In this document: piece by piece, positions 28,311 through 43,967 of the stretch
How the letters are laid out: each line of letters begins with the position of its first letter
How positions within the stretch are numbered: the first letter of the stretch is position 1
Origin: Eriocheir sinensis
Lineage: Eukaryota > Arthropoda > Malacostraca > Decapoda > Varunidae
Assembly (NCBI RefSeq): GCF_024679095.1
Contig: NC_066562.1
Span: forward strand, 10,381,681 to 10,445,680
DNA length: 64,000 nt
Direction: 5' to 3'
Program-made: the position numbers and the translations under genes
The notes under the pieces: model-generated
The model's database searches: none
Told to the model about the DNA's origin: nothing
Seen by the model: the letters and a program-made list of their open reading frames with translations, nothing else

Positions 28311-31300
28311 AATGCGTTATTTTATGGGTATTTTGCATCTTAATTTTCATACAAATTTACATTATTTTATTAACATTCTTTGTATTTATTTTGATTCGAT
28401 TTTACACTTTTCTATTTGTGTTTTGTATATATTTTTTTATATATGTATTTACATTATTTAATGTGTATTTTGTATATATATTTTATACAAATTTACATTA
28501 TTTCAAGTGTATTTGTTTATATATTTTCATTCAAATTTACATTATTTTAAGTGTATTTTGTATATGTTTTTAAATACAAATTTACCAAATTTTATTTGTA
28601 TTTTGTATATTTATTTTCATACAAATTTAGATTATTATTGTGTATTTTTGTATATAGTTTAATACAAATTTAGGTTATGTTATGTGTATATTGTATATCT
28701 ATTTTCATACAAATAGACATTCTTATATTGATATTTTGTTTATTTATTTTGACGAGAATTTACATTGTTTAATGTGTATTTTTTATATATATTTTTATAC
28801 GCATTTACATAATTTCGTGTGTTTTTTGTATATATATTTCTATAGAAATCTACGTTATTTTATGTGTATTCGTATATATATTTTGAAACAAATTTACACT
28901 GTTTTATGTGTATTTTGCATATTTTTTCAATACAAATTTACCTTATTGTATGTGCATTTTGTATATTAATTTTAATACAAATTTAATTATTCTATGTGTA
29001 TTTTTGTATATGTATTTTTTACTAAAATATGCTTTATTTTATGGGTATTTTGCATCTTTATTTTCATACAAATTTACATTATTTTATTGATATTCTGTGT
29101 GTTTATTTTGATTCGATTTTACATAATTCTATGTGTATTTCGTATATATATCTGATACAAATGTACGTTATTTTATGTGTATTTGTTTTCATTTCATACA
29201 AATTTACATTATTTTATATGTATTTTGTACATGTATTTAAAGACAAATTTAACTAATTATATGTTTATTTTGTATATCTATTTTCATACAAATTGAAATT
29301 GTTTTTTTTTTGTATACATTTTATACAGATTTTCGTTATTTTATGTGTATTTTGTATATTTATTTTCCTACAAATATACGTTCTTTTATTGGAATTTTGT
29401 TTATTTATTTTGATACGATTTTACATTATTTTAGGTGTATTTGGCATATATATTTTTATACTATTTACATCATTTTATATGTATTTTGTAGGTATATTTT
29501 CATAGAAATTTACTCTATTTTATGAGTATTCATATATATATTTTGATTCAAATTTACATTATTGATGTGTATTTTGCATATCTATTTCAATAGAAATTTA
29601 CTTTATTGTATGTGAATTTTGTATATTTACTTCAATACAAATTTAATTATTTCATGTGTATTTTTGTATATATATTTTTATGAAAAAATGCGTTATTATA
29701 TGGGTATTTTGCATCTGTATTTTCAAACAAGTTTACATTATTTTATTGATATTGTTTATTTATTTTGATACGATTTAACATTATTCTATGTGTATTTTGT
29801 ATAGATATTTTTATACATATTTACATTATTTAATGTATATTTTGTATATATATTTTATCCAAATTTACGTTACTTGATGTGTATTTGTTAATATATTTTC
29901 ATTCAAATTTACATTATTTTATGTGTATTTTGTACGTGTATTTCAATACAAATTTATCTAATTTAATGTGTATTTTGCATATCTATTTACAAACAAATTT
30001 AAACTATTTTTGTGTATTTTTGTATATATTTTTATATAAATTTTAGTTATTTAATTAGTATTTTGTATATATATTTTCCGACAGATATACATTCTTTTAT
30101 TGATGTTTTGTTTATTTATTTTGATACGGGTTTACATTATTTTATGTGTATTTTGTATATATATTTTTCTACGTATTTACATTATTTTATGTGTATTTTG
30201 TATATATATTTTAATAAAAATTTAGATTACTTTATTGTGTTTATTCGTATTTATTTTGATACAAATTTTATACAAATTCATGTTATTTTATGTGTATTTG
30301 TATATATATTTTCATACAAATTTATATTATTTTAATTGTATTTTTACATATTTTACATTACAAATTTACCCTATTTTATGATTATTTTTTATATTTATTT
30401 CATTCAATTTTAAATTATTTTATGTGTATATTTGTATTTGTATTTAGGTTATTTTATGAGTATTTTCTATATATATTTTCATCCAAAACTCCATTATTTT
30501 ATTGGTATTTTGTTAATTTAATTCGATACGAATTTAGATTATTTCATAGGTATTTTGTATACATATTTTTATACGCATGTACATTATTTATTGTGTGTTT
30601 TGTATATATATTTTTATACAAATTTACTTAATTTTATATGCATTTTTGTACATATATTTTTTATAGAAATATGCGTTATTTTATTTGTATTTTGTATATG
30701 TTTTCTCGTACAAATTTACATTATTTTATTGGTATTTTGTATATTTATTTTGATACGAATTACATTATTATATGTGTATTTTGTACAAATTTGTTATACG
30801 TATTTACATTAATTAATGAGTATTTTGTTTATATATTTTTATACAAATTCACTTTATTATATGTGTATTTTTATAAATACTTTGATACAAATTTACATTA
30901 TCTTATGTACTTTTTATATATATTTCAATTCAAATTTAGCTGATTTTGTGTGTATTTTGTATATCTATTTTCATACAAATTTATTTACTTCTGTGTATTT
31001 TTGTGTATAGTTTTATACAAATTTACGTAATTTAATGTGTATTTTGTATATTTATATTAATATAAATAATCATTCTTTTATTGGTATTTTGTTTTTTTAT
31101 TTTGATATGAATTTATATTATTTTATGTGTATTTTGTATACATTTTTTTATACGTATTTACTTCATTTTATGTGTATTTTGTATATATATTTTTATAGAA
31201 ATTACCTTATTTTATGTGTATTCGTATATTTATTTTGAAACAAATTTACATTGTTTATATGTATTTTGCATATCTATTTCAGTACAGGTTTACCTTATTG

Positions 31301-31377
31301 TATGTGCATTTTGTATATTTATTTTAATATAAATTTAGTCATTTTATGTGCATTTTGTATATATATTTTTATAAAAA
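28311..31377 (+). repeat. Satellite HOR copy 1 (3,067 bp)
   Basis: Measured between anchors AATGCGTTAT at 28311 and 31378. It holds four subtype blocks (spacings near 663, 700, 980 and 718 bp between NTHSF-type monomers), about 68 monomers in all. A distinctive set of monomers near 30.5 kb carries TTAATTTAATTCGATACG. No foreign insertion is seen. Confidence 0.85.
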
Positions 31378-34300
31378 AATGCGTTATTTTATGGGTATTT
31401 TGCATCTTAATTTTCATACAAATTTACATTATTTTATTAACATTCTGTGTATTTATTTTGATACGATTTTACACGATTCTATTTGTGTTTTGTATATATT
31501 TTTTTTTATATATATTTACATTATTTAATGTGTATTTTGTATATATATATTTTATACAAATTTACATTATTTTAAGTGTATTTGTTTATATATTTTCATT
31601 CAAATTTACATTATTTTAAGTGTATTTTGTATATGTATTCAAATATAAATTTATCTAATTTTATGTTTTTTGAATATTTATTTTCATACAAATTTTAATT
31701 ATTATTGTTTATTTTTGTATATAGTTTTATACAAATTTAGGTTATTTCATGTGTATTTTGTATATCTATTTACATACAAATACACATTCTTATATTGATA
31801 TTTTCTTTATTTATTATGACGCGAATTTACATTATTTAATGTGTATTTTGTATATATATTTTTATACGTATTTACATCATTTCATGTGTATTTTGTATAT
31901 ATATTTCTATAGAAATCTACCTTATTTTATGTGTATTCGTATATATATTTTGAAACAAATTTACACTGTTTTATGTGTATTTTGCATATTTTTTCAATAC
32001 AAATTTACCTTATTGTATGTGCATTTTGTATATTAATTTTAATACAAATTTAATTATTTTATGCGTATTTTTGTATATGTATTTTTTAATAAAATATGCT
32101 TTATTTTATGGGTATTTTGAATCTTTATTTTCATACAAATTTACATTATTTTATTGATATTCTGTGTATTTATTTTGATTCGATTTTACATTATTCTATG
32201 TGTATTTTGTATATATATCTTATACAAATGTACGTTATTTTATGTGTATTTGTTTTCATTTCATACAAATTTACATTATTTTATGTGTATTTTGTACATG
32301 TATTTAAAGACAAATCTAACTAATTATATGTGTATCTTGTATATCTATTTTCATACAAATTGAAATTAGGTTTTTTTTTGTATATATTTTTATACAAATT
32401 CTCGTTATTTTATGTGTATTTTGTATATATATTTTCCTACAAATATACGTTCTTTTATTGGAATTTTGTTTATTTATTTTGATACGAATTTACATTATTT
32501 TAGGTGTTTTTGGTATATATATTTTTATACTATTTACATCATTTTATATGTATTTTGTATGTATATTTTCATAGAAATTTACTCTATTTTATGAGTATTC
32601 GTATATATATTTTGATACAAATTTACATTATTGATGTGTATTTTGTATATCTATTTCAATACAAATTTACTTTATTGTACGTGCATTTTGTATATTTATT
32701 TCAATACAAATTTAATTATTTCATGTGTATTTTTGTATATATATTTTTATGCAAAAATGCGTTATTATATGGGTATTTTTCATCTGTATTTTCATACAAA
32801 TTTACATTATTGTATTGAAATTGTTTATTTATTTTGATACGCTTTAACATTATTCTATGTGTATTTTGATTAGATATTTTTATACATATTTACATTATTT
32901 AATGTATATTTTTTATGTATATTTTATCCAAATTTACGTTACACATCTGTTTATATATTTTCATGCAAATTTACATTATTTTATGTGTATTTTGTATATG
33001 TATTTCAATACAAATTTGCCTAATTTTATGTGTATTTTGCATATCTATTTTCAAACAAATTTAAATTATCTCTGTGTATTTTTGTATATATTTTTATACA
33101 AATTTTAGTTATTTAATTTGTATTTTGTATATATATTTTCCTACATATATACATTTTTTGGGGGGGAGTTTTGTTTATTTATTTTGGTACGGGTTTACAT
33201 TATTTTATGTGTTTTTTGTATATATATTTTTCTACGTATTTACATTATTTTATGTGTATTTTGTGTATATATTTTAATAAGAATTTACATTATTTTATTG
33301 TGTGTATTCGTATTTATTTTGATACAAATTTTATACAAATTCATGTTATTTTATGTGTATTTGTATATATATTTTCATACAAATTTATATTATTTTATGT
33401 GTATTTTTACATATTTTTCATTATAAATTTACCTTATTTTATGATTATTTTGTATATTTATTTCATTCAATTTGAAACTATTTTATGTGTATATTTGTAT
33501 TTGTATTTAGGTTATTTTATGTGTATTTTCTATATATATATTTTCATCCAAAATTCCATTATTTTATTGGTATTTTGTTAATTTAATTTGATAGGAATTT
33601 AGATTATTTCATAGGTATTTTGTATACATATTTTTATACGCATGTACATTATTTATTGTGTGTTTTATATATATATTTTTATGCAAATTTACTTAATTTT
33701 ATATGCATTTTTGTACATATATTTTTATAGAAATATGCGTTATTTTGTTTGTATTTTGTATATGTTTTCTCATACAAATTTACATTATTTTATTGGTATT
33801 TTGTTTATTTATTTTGATACGAATTACATTATTATATGTGTATTTTTTACAAATTTGTTATACGTATTTACATTATTTAATAAGTATTTTGTTTATATAT
33901 TTTTATAAATTCACTTTATTATATGTGTATTTTTATAAATACTTCGATACAAATTTACATTATCTTATGTACTTTGTATATATATTTTAATTCAAATTTA
34001 GCTTATTTTGTGTGGATTTTGTATATCTATTTTTATACAAATTTAATTACTTATGTGTATTTTTGTGTATAGTTTTATACAAATTTACGTTATTTAATGT
34101 GTATTTTGTATATTTATATTAATATAAATACACATTCTTTTATTGGTAATTTGTTTATTTATTTTGATACGAGTTTACATTATTTTATGTGTATTTTGTA
34201 TACATTTTTTTATACGTATTTACTTAATTTTATGTGTATTTTGTATATATATTTTTTTATAAATTTACCTTATTTTATGTGTATTCGTATATTTATTTTG

Positions 34301-34441
34301 AAACAAATTTACATTGTTTATATGTATTTTGCATATCTATTTCAATACAGGTTTACCCTATTGTATGTGCATTTTGTATATTTATTTTAATACAAATTTA
34401 ATTATTTTATGTGTTTTTTTTATATATATATTTTTATAAAA
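31378..34441 (+). repeat. Satellite HOR copy 2 (3,064 bp)
   Basis: Aligns with copy 1 over its full length at offsets of 3,062-3,102. A run of seven G at 33160-33166 replaces part of a T-rich monomer and is absent from the other copies. Confidence 0.85.
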
Positions 34442-37400
34442 AATGCGTTATTTTATAGGTATTTTGCATCTTAATTTTCATACAAATTTACATTATTTTA
34501 TTAACATTCTGTGTATTCATTTTGATACGATTTTACACTATTCTATTTGTGTTTTGTATATATATTTTTTTATATATATTTACATTATTTAATGTGTATT
34601 TTGTATATATATTTTATACAAATTTACATTATTTTAAGTGTATTTGTTTATATATTTTCATTAAAATTTACATTATTTTAAGTGTATTTTGTATATGTAT
34701 TTAAATACAAATTTACCTAATTTTATGTGTATTTTGTATATTTATTTTTATACAAATTTTAATTATTATTGTGTATTTTTGTATATAGTTTTATACAAAT
34801 TTAGGTTATTTCATGTGTATTTTGTATATCTATTTTCATACATATACACATTCTTATATTGATATTTTGTTTATTTATTTTGACGCGAATTTACATTATT
34901 TAATGTGTATTTTTCATAAATGTTTTTTTACGTATTTTCATCATTTCGTGTGTATTTTGTATATATATTTCTATAGAAATCTACGTTATTTTATATGTAT
35001 TCGTATATATATTTTGAAACAAATTTACACTGTTTGATGTGTATTTTGCATATTTTTTCAATACAAACTTACCTTATTGTATATGCATTTTGTATATTAA
35101 TTTTAATACAAATTTAATTATTCTATGTGTATTTTTGTATATGTATTTTTTAATAAAATGTTCTTTATTTTAAGGGTATTTTGCATCTTTATTTTCATAC
35201 AAATTTACATTATTTTATTGATATTCTGTGTATTTATTTTGATTCGATTTTACATTATTCTAAGTGTATTTTGTATATATATCTTATACAAATGTCCGTT
35301 ATTTTATGTGTATTTGTTTTCATTTCATACAAATTTACATTATTTCATGTTTGTTTTGTACATGTATTTAAGGACAAATTTAGCTAATTATATGTGTATT
35401 TTGTATATCTATTTTCATTCAAATTGAAATTATGTTTCTTTTTTTGTATATATTTTTATACAAATTCTCGTTATTTTATGTGTATTTAGTATATTTATTT
35501 TCCTACAAATATATGTTCTTTTATTGGAATTTTGTTTATTTATTTTGATACGAATTTACATTATGTTAGGTGTATTTGGTATATATATTTTTATACTATT
35601 TACATCATTTTATATATATTTTTTATGTATATTTTCATAGAAATTTACTCTATTTTATGAGTATTCGTATATATATTTTGATACAAATTTACATTATTGA
35701 TGTGTATTTTGCATATCTATTTCAATACAAATTTACTTTATTGTATGTGCATTTTGTATATTTATTTCAATACAAATTCAAGTATTCATGTGTATTTTTG
35801 TACATATATTTTTATGCAAAAATGCGTTATTATATGGGTATTTTGCATCTGTATTTTCATACAAATTTACATTATTTTATTGATATTGTTTATTTATTTT
35901 GATACGATTTAACATTATTCTATGTGAATTTTGTATATATATTTTTATACATATATACATCATTTAATGTATATTTTGTATATATATTTTATCCAAATTT
36001 ACGTTACTTGATGTGTATTTGTTTATATATTTTCATACAAATTTACATTATTTTATGTGTATTTTGTATATATATTTCAATACAAATTTGCCTAATTTTA
36101 TGTGTATTTTGCATATCTATTTTCAAAGAAATTTAAATTATTTTTGTGTATTTTTGTATATATTTTTATACAAATTTTAGTTATTTAATTTGTATTTTGT
36201 ATATATATTTTCCTACAGATATACATTCTTTTATTGGAGTTTTGTTTATTTATTTTGATACGATTTTACATTATTCTATGTGTATTTTGTACATATATTT
36301 TTCTACGTATTTACATTATTTTATGTGTATTTTGTATATATATTTTAATAAAAATTTACATTTTTCTTTTGTGTGTATTCGTATTTATTTTGATACAAAT
36401 ATTATACAAATTCATGTTATTTTATGTGTATTTGTATATATATTTTCATACAAATTTATATTATTTTATGTGTATTTTTACATATTTTTCATTACAAATT
36501 TACCTTATTTTATGATTATTTTGTAAATTTATTTCATTCAATCTTAAATTATTTTATGTGTATATTTGTATTTGTATATAAGTAATTTTATGTGTATTTT
36601 CTATATATATTTTCATACAAGACTACATTATTTTATTGGTATTTTGTTAATTTAATTCGATACGATTTTAGATTATTTCATAGGTATTTTGTATACATAT
36701 TTTTATACGCATGTACATTATTTAATATGTGTTTTGTATATATATTTTTATGCAAATCTACTTTATTTTATATGCATTTTTCTACATATATTTTTATAGA
36801 AATATGCGTTATTTTATTTGTATTTTGTATATGTTTTCTCATACAAATTTACATTATTTTCTTGGTATTTTGTTTATTTATTTTGATACGAATTACATCA
36901 TTATATATGTATTTTGTACAAATTTGTTATACGTATTTACATTATTTAATGAGTATTTTGTTTACATATTTTTATACAAATTCACTTTATTATATGAGCA
37001 TTTTTGTAAATACTTTGATACAAATTTACATTATCTTATGTACTTTGTATATATATTTCAATTCAAATTTAGCTTATTTTGTGTGTATTTTTGTATATCT
37101 ATTTTCATACAAATTTAATTACTTTTGTGTATTTTTGTGTATAGTTTTATACAAATTTACGTTATTTAATGTGTATTTTGTATATTTATATTAATATAAA
37201 TACACATTCTTTTATTGGTATTTTGTTTATTTATTTTGATACGAATTTACATTATTTTATGTGTATTTTGTATACATTTTTTGATACGTATATACTTTAT
37301 TTTATGTGTATTTTGTATATATATTTTTTATAGAAATCTACCTTATTTTATGTGTATTCGCTTATTTTTTTTTAAGCAAATTTACATTGTTTATATGTAT

Positions 37401-37513
37401 TTTGCATATCTATTTCAATACAGGTTTACCATTATTGTATGTGCAATTTGTATATTTATTTTAATACAAATTTAATCATTTTATGTGTATTTCGTATATA
37501 TATTTTTATAAAA
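34442..37513 (+). repeat. Satellite HOR copy 3 (3,072 bp)
   Basis: Full-length copy aligned to copy 2 at offsets near 3,066-3,072, with scattered substitutions and small indels. Confidence 0.85.
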
Positions 37514-39224
37514 AATGCGTTATTTTATGGGTATTTTGCATCTTAATTTTCATACAAATTTACATTATTTTATTAACATTCTGTGTATTTATTTTGATAC
37601 GATTTTATATTATTCTATTAGTGTTTTGTATATTCTTTTTAATATATATTTACATTATTTAATGTGTATTTTGTATATATATTTCATACAAATTTACATT
37701 ATTTTAAGTGTATTTGTTTATATATTTTCATTCAAATTTACATTATTTTAAGTGTATTTTGTATATGTATTTAAATACAAATTTACCTAATTTTATGTGT
37801 ATTTTGTATATTTATTTTCAAACAAATTTTAATTATTATTGTGTATTTTTGTATATAGTTTTATACAAATTTAGGTTATTTCATGAGTATTTTGTATATC
37901 TATTTTCATACAAATACACATTCTTTTACTGATATTTTGTTTATATATTTTGATACGAATTTATATTATTTAATGTGTATTTTTTTATATATATATTTTT
38001 TACGTATTTACATCATTTCGTGTGTATTTTGTATAAATATTTTTATAGAAATCTACGTTATTTTATGTGTATTCGTATATATATTTTGAAACAAATTTAC
38101 ACTGTTTTATGTGCATTTTGCATATTTTTTCAATACAAATTTAGCTTATTGTATGTGCATTTTGTATATTAATTTTAATACAAATTTGATTATTCTATAT
38201 GTATTTTTGTATATGTTTTTTTGATAAAATATGCTTTATTTTATGGGTATTTTGCATCTTTATTTTCATACAAATTTACATTATCTTATTGATATTCTGT
38301 GTATTTATTTTGATTCGATTTTACATTATTCTATCTGTATTTTGTGTATATATTTTATACAAACGTACATTATTTTATGTGTATTTGTTTTCATTTCATA
38401 CAAATTTACATTATTTTATGTGTATTTTGTACATGTATTTAAAGACAAATTTAACTAATTATATGTGTATTTTGTTTATCTATTTTCATACAAATTGAAA
38501 TTATGTTTTTTTTTTTGTATATATTTTTATACAAATTTTCGTTATTTTATGTGTATTTTGTATATTTATTTCCCTACAAATATGCGTTCTTTTATTGGAA
38601 TTTTCTTTATTTATTTTGATACGAATTTACAATATTTTATGTGTATTTGGTATATATTTTTATACTATTTACATTATTTTATATGTATTTTTTGTATATA
38701 TTTTTATAGAAATTTACTCTATTTTATGAGAATTCGTATATATATTTTGATACAAATTTACATTATTGATATGTATTTTGCATATCGATTTCAATACAAA
38801 TTTACTTTATTGTATGTGCATTTTGTATGCGTTATTATATGGGTATTTTGCATCTGTATTTTCATACAAATTTACATTATTTTATTGATATTGTTTATTT
38901 ATTTTGATACGATTTAACATTATTTTGTGTATTTTGTATATATATTTTTATACATATTTACATTATTTAATGTATATTTTGTATGTATATTTTATCCAAA
39001 TTTACGTTATTTTATGTGTATTTGTTTATATATTTTCATACAAATTTACATTATTTTATGTGTATTTTGTATATGTATTTCAATACAAATTTGCCTAATT
39101 TTATGTGTTTTTTGCATATCTATTTTCAAACAAATTTAATTTATTTTTGTGTATTTTTGTATATATTTTTATATAAATTTTAGTTATTTAATTCATATTT
39201 TGTATATATATTTTCCTACAGATA

Positions 39225-39904
39225 TTTTTTTTTTACAACAAAGGAGGCAGCTCAAGGGCACACAAAATAAGAAAACAATAATAAAAAAAGCCCGCTACCC
39301 GCTGCTCCTAAAAAAAGAAACAAAAGAGGTGGCCGAAAGCAAGATCAAATACGGGTGGAGAGATGTCTTGATACCCTCCTCTTGAAAGAGTTCAAGTCGT
39401 AGGCAGGAGGAAATACAGATGAAGGAAGATTGTTCCTGAGTTTATCAGCGTGAGGGATGAAAGAGTGAAGATGCTGGTTAACTCTTGCATAAGGGGTTTG
39501 GACAGTATAAGGATGAGCATGAGTAGAAAGTCGAGTGTAGCGGGGCCGCGGGAGGGGGGGAGGCATGCAGTTAGCAAGTTCAGAAGAGCAGTCAGCGTGG
39601 AAATATCGATAGAAGATAGAAAGAGAGGCAATATTGCGGCGGAGTTTAAGAGGTAGAAGACTATCAGTATGAGGAAGAGAGCTGATGAGACGAAGAGCTT
39701 TAGCCTCCACTCTGTCCAGAAGAGCTGTGTGTGTAAATCCCCCCCACACTTGATATGCATACTCCATACGAGGGCGGACAAGGCCCCTGTATGAGGACAG
39801 CAACTGTGCAGGAGAGAAGAACTGGCGGAGACGGTACAGAACGCCCAGCCTCGAGGAAGCTGATTTAGTAAGAGATGAGATATGAAGTTTCCAGTTGAGA
39901 TTTT
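39225..39904 (-). mobile_element. 5'-truncated non-LTR retrotransposon (LINE) 3' fragment
   Basis: A 680-bp GC-richer block on the reverse strand. It comprises about 184 C-terminal codons of a reverse transcriptase, a TGA stop at 39345-39347, a 3' untranslated tail and a 10-base poly(A), seen as T10 at 39225-39234. This order is what target-primed reverse transcription leaves after early arrest. The tail (GAGCTGCCTCCTTTGTTGT before the A run) looks like decapod LINE tails to me, from memory. I see no target-site duplication. The satellite on the two sides is not contiguous: about 410 bp of HOR is missing. Confidence 0.88.
39345..39899 (-). pseudogene. Reverse transcriptase C-terminal fragment (LINE)
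   Basis: Open from LNWKLHISSL at the truncated end to SRHLSTRI before TGA, about 184 residues and no ATG-initiated start. Residues 1-60 are the thumb-like region after the catalytic palm, with NWKLHI, the LG.LYRLR helix and the RGLVRPRMEYAYQVWGG motif. VEAKALRLI follows. The C-terminal domain has ARVNQHLHSFIPHADKLRNNLP, where related elements usually have a tryptophan (LWNSLP). The palm with YADD and the endonuclease are absent, so the fragment cannot be active. It fits the Jockey/CR1-like group of LINEs; the clade is not resolved. It is uninterrupted, so the insertion is not very old. Confidence 0.85.
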
Positions 39905-39998
39905 GAGTATTTTCTTAATTTAATTCGATACGAATTTAGATTTTTTCATACGTATTTTGTATACATATTTTTTATACTCATTTACATTATATAATGTG

Positions 39999-40159
<161 letters not shown>

Positions 40160-40918
40160 GCAAATTTACTTTATTTGATGTGCATTTTTGTACATATATT
40201 TTTAGAGAAATTTTCGTTATTTTATGAGTATTTTGTATGTTTTCTCATACAAATTTACATTATTTTATTGGTATTTTGTTCATTTATTTTGATACGAATT
40301 ACATGATTATATGTGTATTTTGTACATATTTTTTTTATACGTATTTACATTATTTAATGTGTATTTTGTTTATATATTTTTATACAAATCTACGTTATTA
40401 TATGTATATTTGTATAAATATTTTGTTACAAATTTACATTGTTTTATGAATTTTGTATATATATTTCAATTCAAATTTAGCTTATTTTATGTGTATTTTG
40501 TATATCATTTTTCACACAAATTTAATTACTTTTGTGTATTTTTGTATATAGTTTTATATAAATTTACGTTATTTTATGTGTATTTTGTATATTTATATTT
40601 ATACAAATACACATTCTTTTATTAGTATTTTGTTTACTTATTTTGATACGAGTTTACATTATTTTATGTGTATTTTGTATAGCTTTTTTTATACGTATTT
40701 ATTTCATTTAATGTGTATTTTGTATATATATTTTCATATAAATCTACGTTATTTTATATGTATTCGTATATATATTTTGAAACAAATTTACATTGTTTTA
40801 TATGTATTTTGCATATCTATTTCAATACAAATTTACCTTATTGTATGTGCATTATGTATATTTATTTTAATACAAATTCAAATATTTTATGTGTGTCTTG
40901 GTATATATATTTAAAAAA

Positions 40919-43900
40919 AATGCGTTATTTTATGGGTATTTTGCATCTTAATTTTCATACAAATTTACATTATTTTATTAATATTCTGTGTATTTATTTT
41001 GATACGATTTTACTTTATTCTATTTGTGTTTTGTATATATTTTTTTATACATATTTAGTTTATTTAATGTGTATTTGGAATATATATTTTATACAAATTT
41101 ACGTTATTTTAAGGGTATATGTTTATATATTTTCATTTTATGTGTATTTTGTAAATGTATTTCAATACAAATTTCCCTAATTTTATGTGTATTTTGTACA
41201 TTTATTTTCAAACAAATTTAAATTACTTTTGTGTATTTTTGTATATAGTTTTATACAAATTTAGGTTATTTTATGTGTGTATTGTATATCTATTTTCAAA
41301 CAAATACTCATTCTTTTATTGATATTTTGTTTATTTATTTTGACGCGAATTTACATTATTTAATGTGCATTTTGTATATATATTTTTATACGTATTTACA
41401 TCATTTCATGTGTATTTTGTATATATATTTCTATAGAAATCTACGTTGATTTATGAGTATTCGTATATAGATTTTGAAACAAATTTACACTATTTTATGT
41501 GTATTTTGCATATTTTTTCAATACAAATTTATTTATTGTATATGCATTTTGTATATTAATTTTAATACATATTTACTTATTCTATGTGTATTTTTGTATA
41601 TGTATTTTTATAAAAATATGCTTAATTTCATAGGTATTTTGCATCTTTATTTTCATACAAATTTATATTATTTTATTGATATTCTGTGTATTGATTTTGA
41701 TACGATTTTACATTATTCTATATGTATTTTGTATATATATTTTATACAAATGTACTTTACTTTATGTGTATTTGTTTTCATATCATACAAATTTACATTA
41801 TTTTATGTGTAATTTGTACATGTATTTAAATACAAATTTAACTAATTATATGTGTATTTTGAAAAACTATTTTTATTGAAATTGAAATTATTTTTGTGTA
41901 TTTTTGTATATATTTTTATATAAATTTTCGTTATTTTATGTGTATTTTGTACATCTATCTTCCTACAAATATATGCTCTTTTATCGGAATTTTGTTTATT
42001 TATTTTGATACGAATTTACGTTATTTGAGGTATATTTGGTATAGATATTTTTATACTTATTTACATCATTTTATATGTATGTTGTATGTATATTTTCATA
42101 GAAATTTACTCTATTTTATGAGTATTCGTATATATATTTTGATACAAATTTACATTGTTGATGTGTATTTTGCATATCTATTTCAATACAAATTTACTTT
42201 ATTGTATGTGCATTTTGTATATTTACTTTAATACAAATTTAATTATTTTATATGTATTATTATATATGTATTTTTATACAAATATTCGTATTATATGGGT
42301 ATTTTGCATCTTTATTTTCATACAAATTTACATTATTTTATTGATATTCTGTTTATTTATTTTGATACGATTTAACATTATTTCATGAGTATTTTGTATA
42401 TATATTCTTATACATATTTGGAATATTTAATGTATATTTTGTACATATATTTTATCCAAATCTACGTTTTTTGATGTGTATTTGTTTATATATTTTCATA
42501 CAAATTTACATTATTTTATGTGTGTTTTGTATATGTATTTCAATACAAATTTGGCTAACTTTATATGTATTTTGCATATCTATTTTCAAACAAATTTAAT
42601 TTTTTGTGTATTTTTGTATATATTTTTATACAAATTTTAGTTATTTTATTTGTATTTTGTAAATATATTTCTACAAATATACATTCTTTTATTGGAATTT
42701 TGTTTATTTATTTTGATACGAATCTACATTATTTTATGAGTATTTTGTATATATATTTTTCTACGTATTTACATTTTTTATGTGTATTTTTTATATATAT
42801 TTTCATAAAACTTTACGTTATTTTATTGTGTATTCGTATATATTTTGATCCAAATTTTAAACAAATTCATGATATTTTATGTGTATTTGTATATATATAT
42901 TTTCATACAAATTTACATTATTTTATGTGTATTTTTACATATATTTCATTACAAATTTACCTTATTTTATGTTTATTTTGTATATTTATTTCATTCAATT
43001 TTAAATTATTTGATGTGTATATTTGTATTTGTAATTAGGTTATTTTCTATATATATTTTCATCCAAAATTATATTATTTTACTGGTATTTTGTTAATTTA
43101 ATTCGATATGAATTTAGAATATTTCATAGGTATTTTGTATACATTTTTTTATACGCATTTATATTATTTAATGTGTGTTTTGTATATATATTTTTTACTT
43201 TAAATTTACTTTATTTGATGTGCATTTTTGTACATATATTTTTATTGAAATATGCGTTCTTTAAGTGTATTTTGTATATGTTTTCTCATATAAATTTAAA
43301 TTATTTTATTGGTATTTTGTTTATTTATTTTGATACGAATTACATGATTATTTGTGTATTTTGAACATATTTTTTTTATACGTATTTACATTATTTAATG
43401 AGTATTTTGTGTATATATTTTTATACAAATTTCCGTTATTATATGTGTATTTGTATAAGTATTTTGATACAAATTTTCATCATTTTATGTATTTTGCATA
43501 TATATTTCAATTCAAATTTAGCTTATTTTATTTGTATATCTATTTGTATATCTATTTTGTATATCTATTTTTATACAAATTTAATTACTTTTGTGTAATT
43601 TTGTATATAGTTTTATATAAATTTACGTTATTTTATGTGTATTTAGTATATTTATATTTATAGAAACATACATTCTTTTATTAGTATTTTGTTTATTTAT
43701 TTGGTACGAGTTTACATTATTTTATGTGTATTTTGTATACATTTTTTTATACGTATTTACTTCATTTTATGTGTATTTTGTATATATATATTTTATAGAA
43801 ATCTACGTTATTTTATGTGTATTCCTATATATATTTTGAAAAAAATTTACATTGTTTTATATGTATTTTGCATATCTATTTCAATACAAATTTACCTTAT

Positions 43901-43967
43901 TGTATGTGAATATTGTATATTTATTTTAATACAAATTCAAATATTTTGTATACATATTTTTATAAAA
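40919..43967 (+). repeat. Satellite HOR copy 5 (3,049 bp)
   Basis: Anchors at 40919 and 43968. It is more diverged than copies 1-3 but has the same monomer order, including the TTAATTTAATTCGATATG stretch near 43.1 kb. Near 43.53-43.57 kb a 13-base segment (TATTTGTATATC) is repeated about three times by slippage. Confidence 0.8.

Noticed and set aside
33160..33170. G-quadruplex
   Set aside because: A single G7 run with no partner G-tracts nearby cannot form an intramolecular quadruplex.
39392..39781. Alternative reading frames over the LINE fragment at 39.4-39.8 kb
   Set aside because: Only the frame at 39345-39899 on the reverse strand has reverse-transcriptase motifs; the others are shadows.
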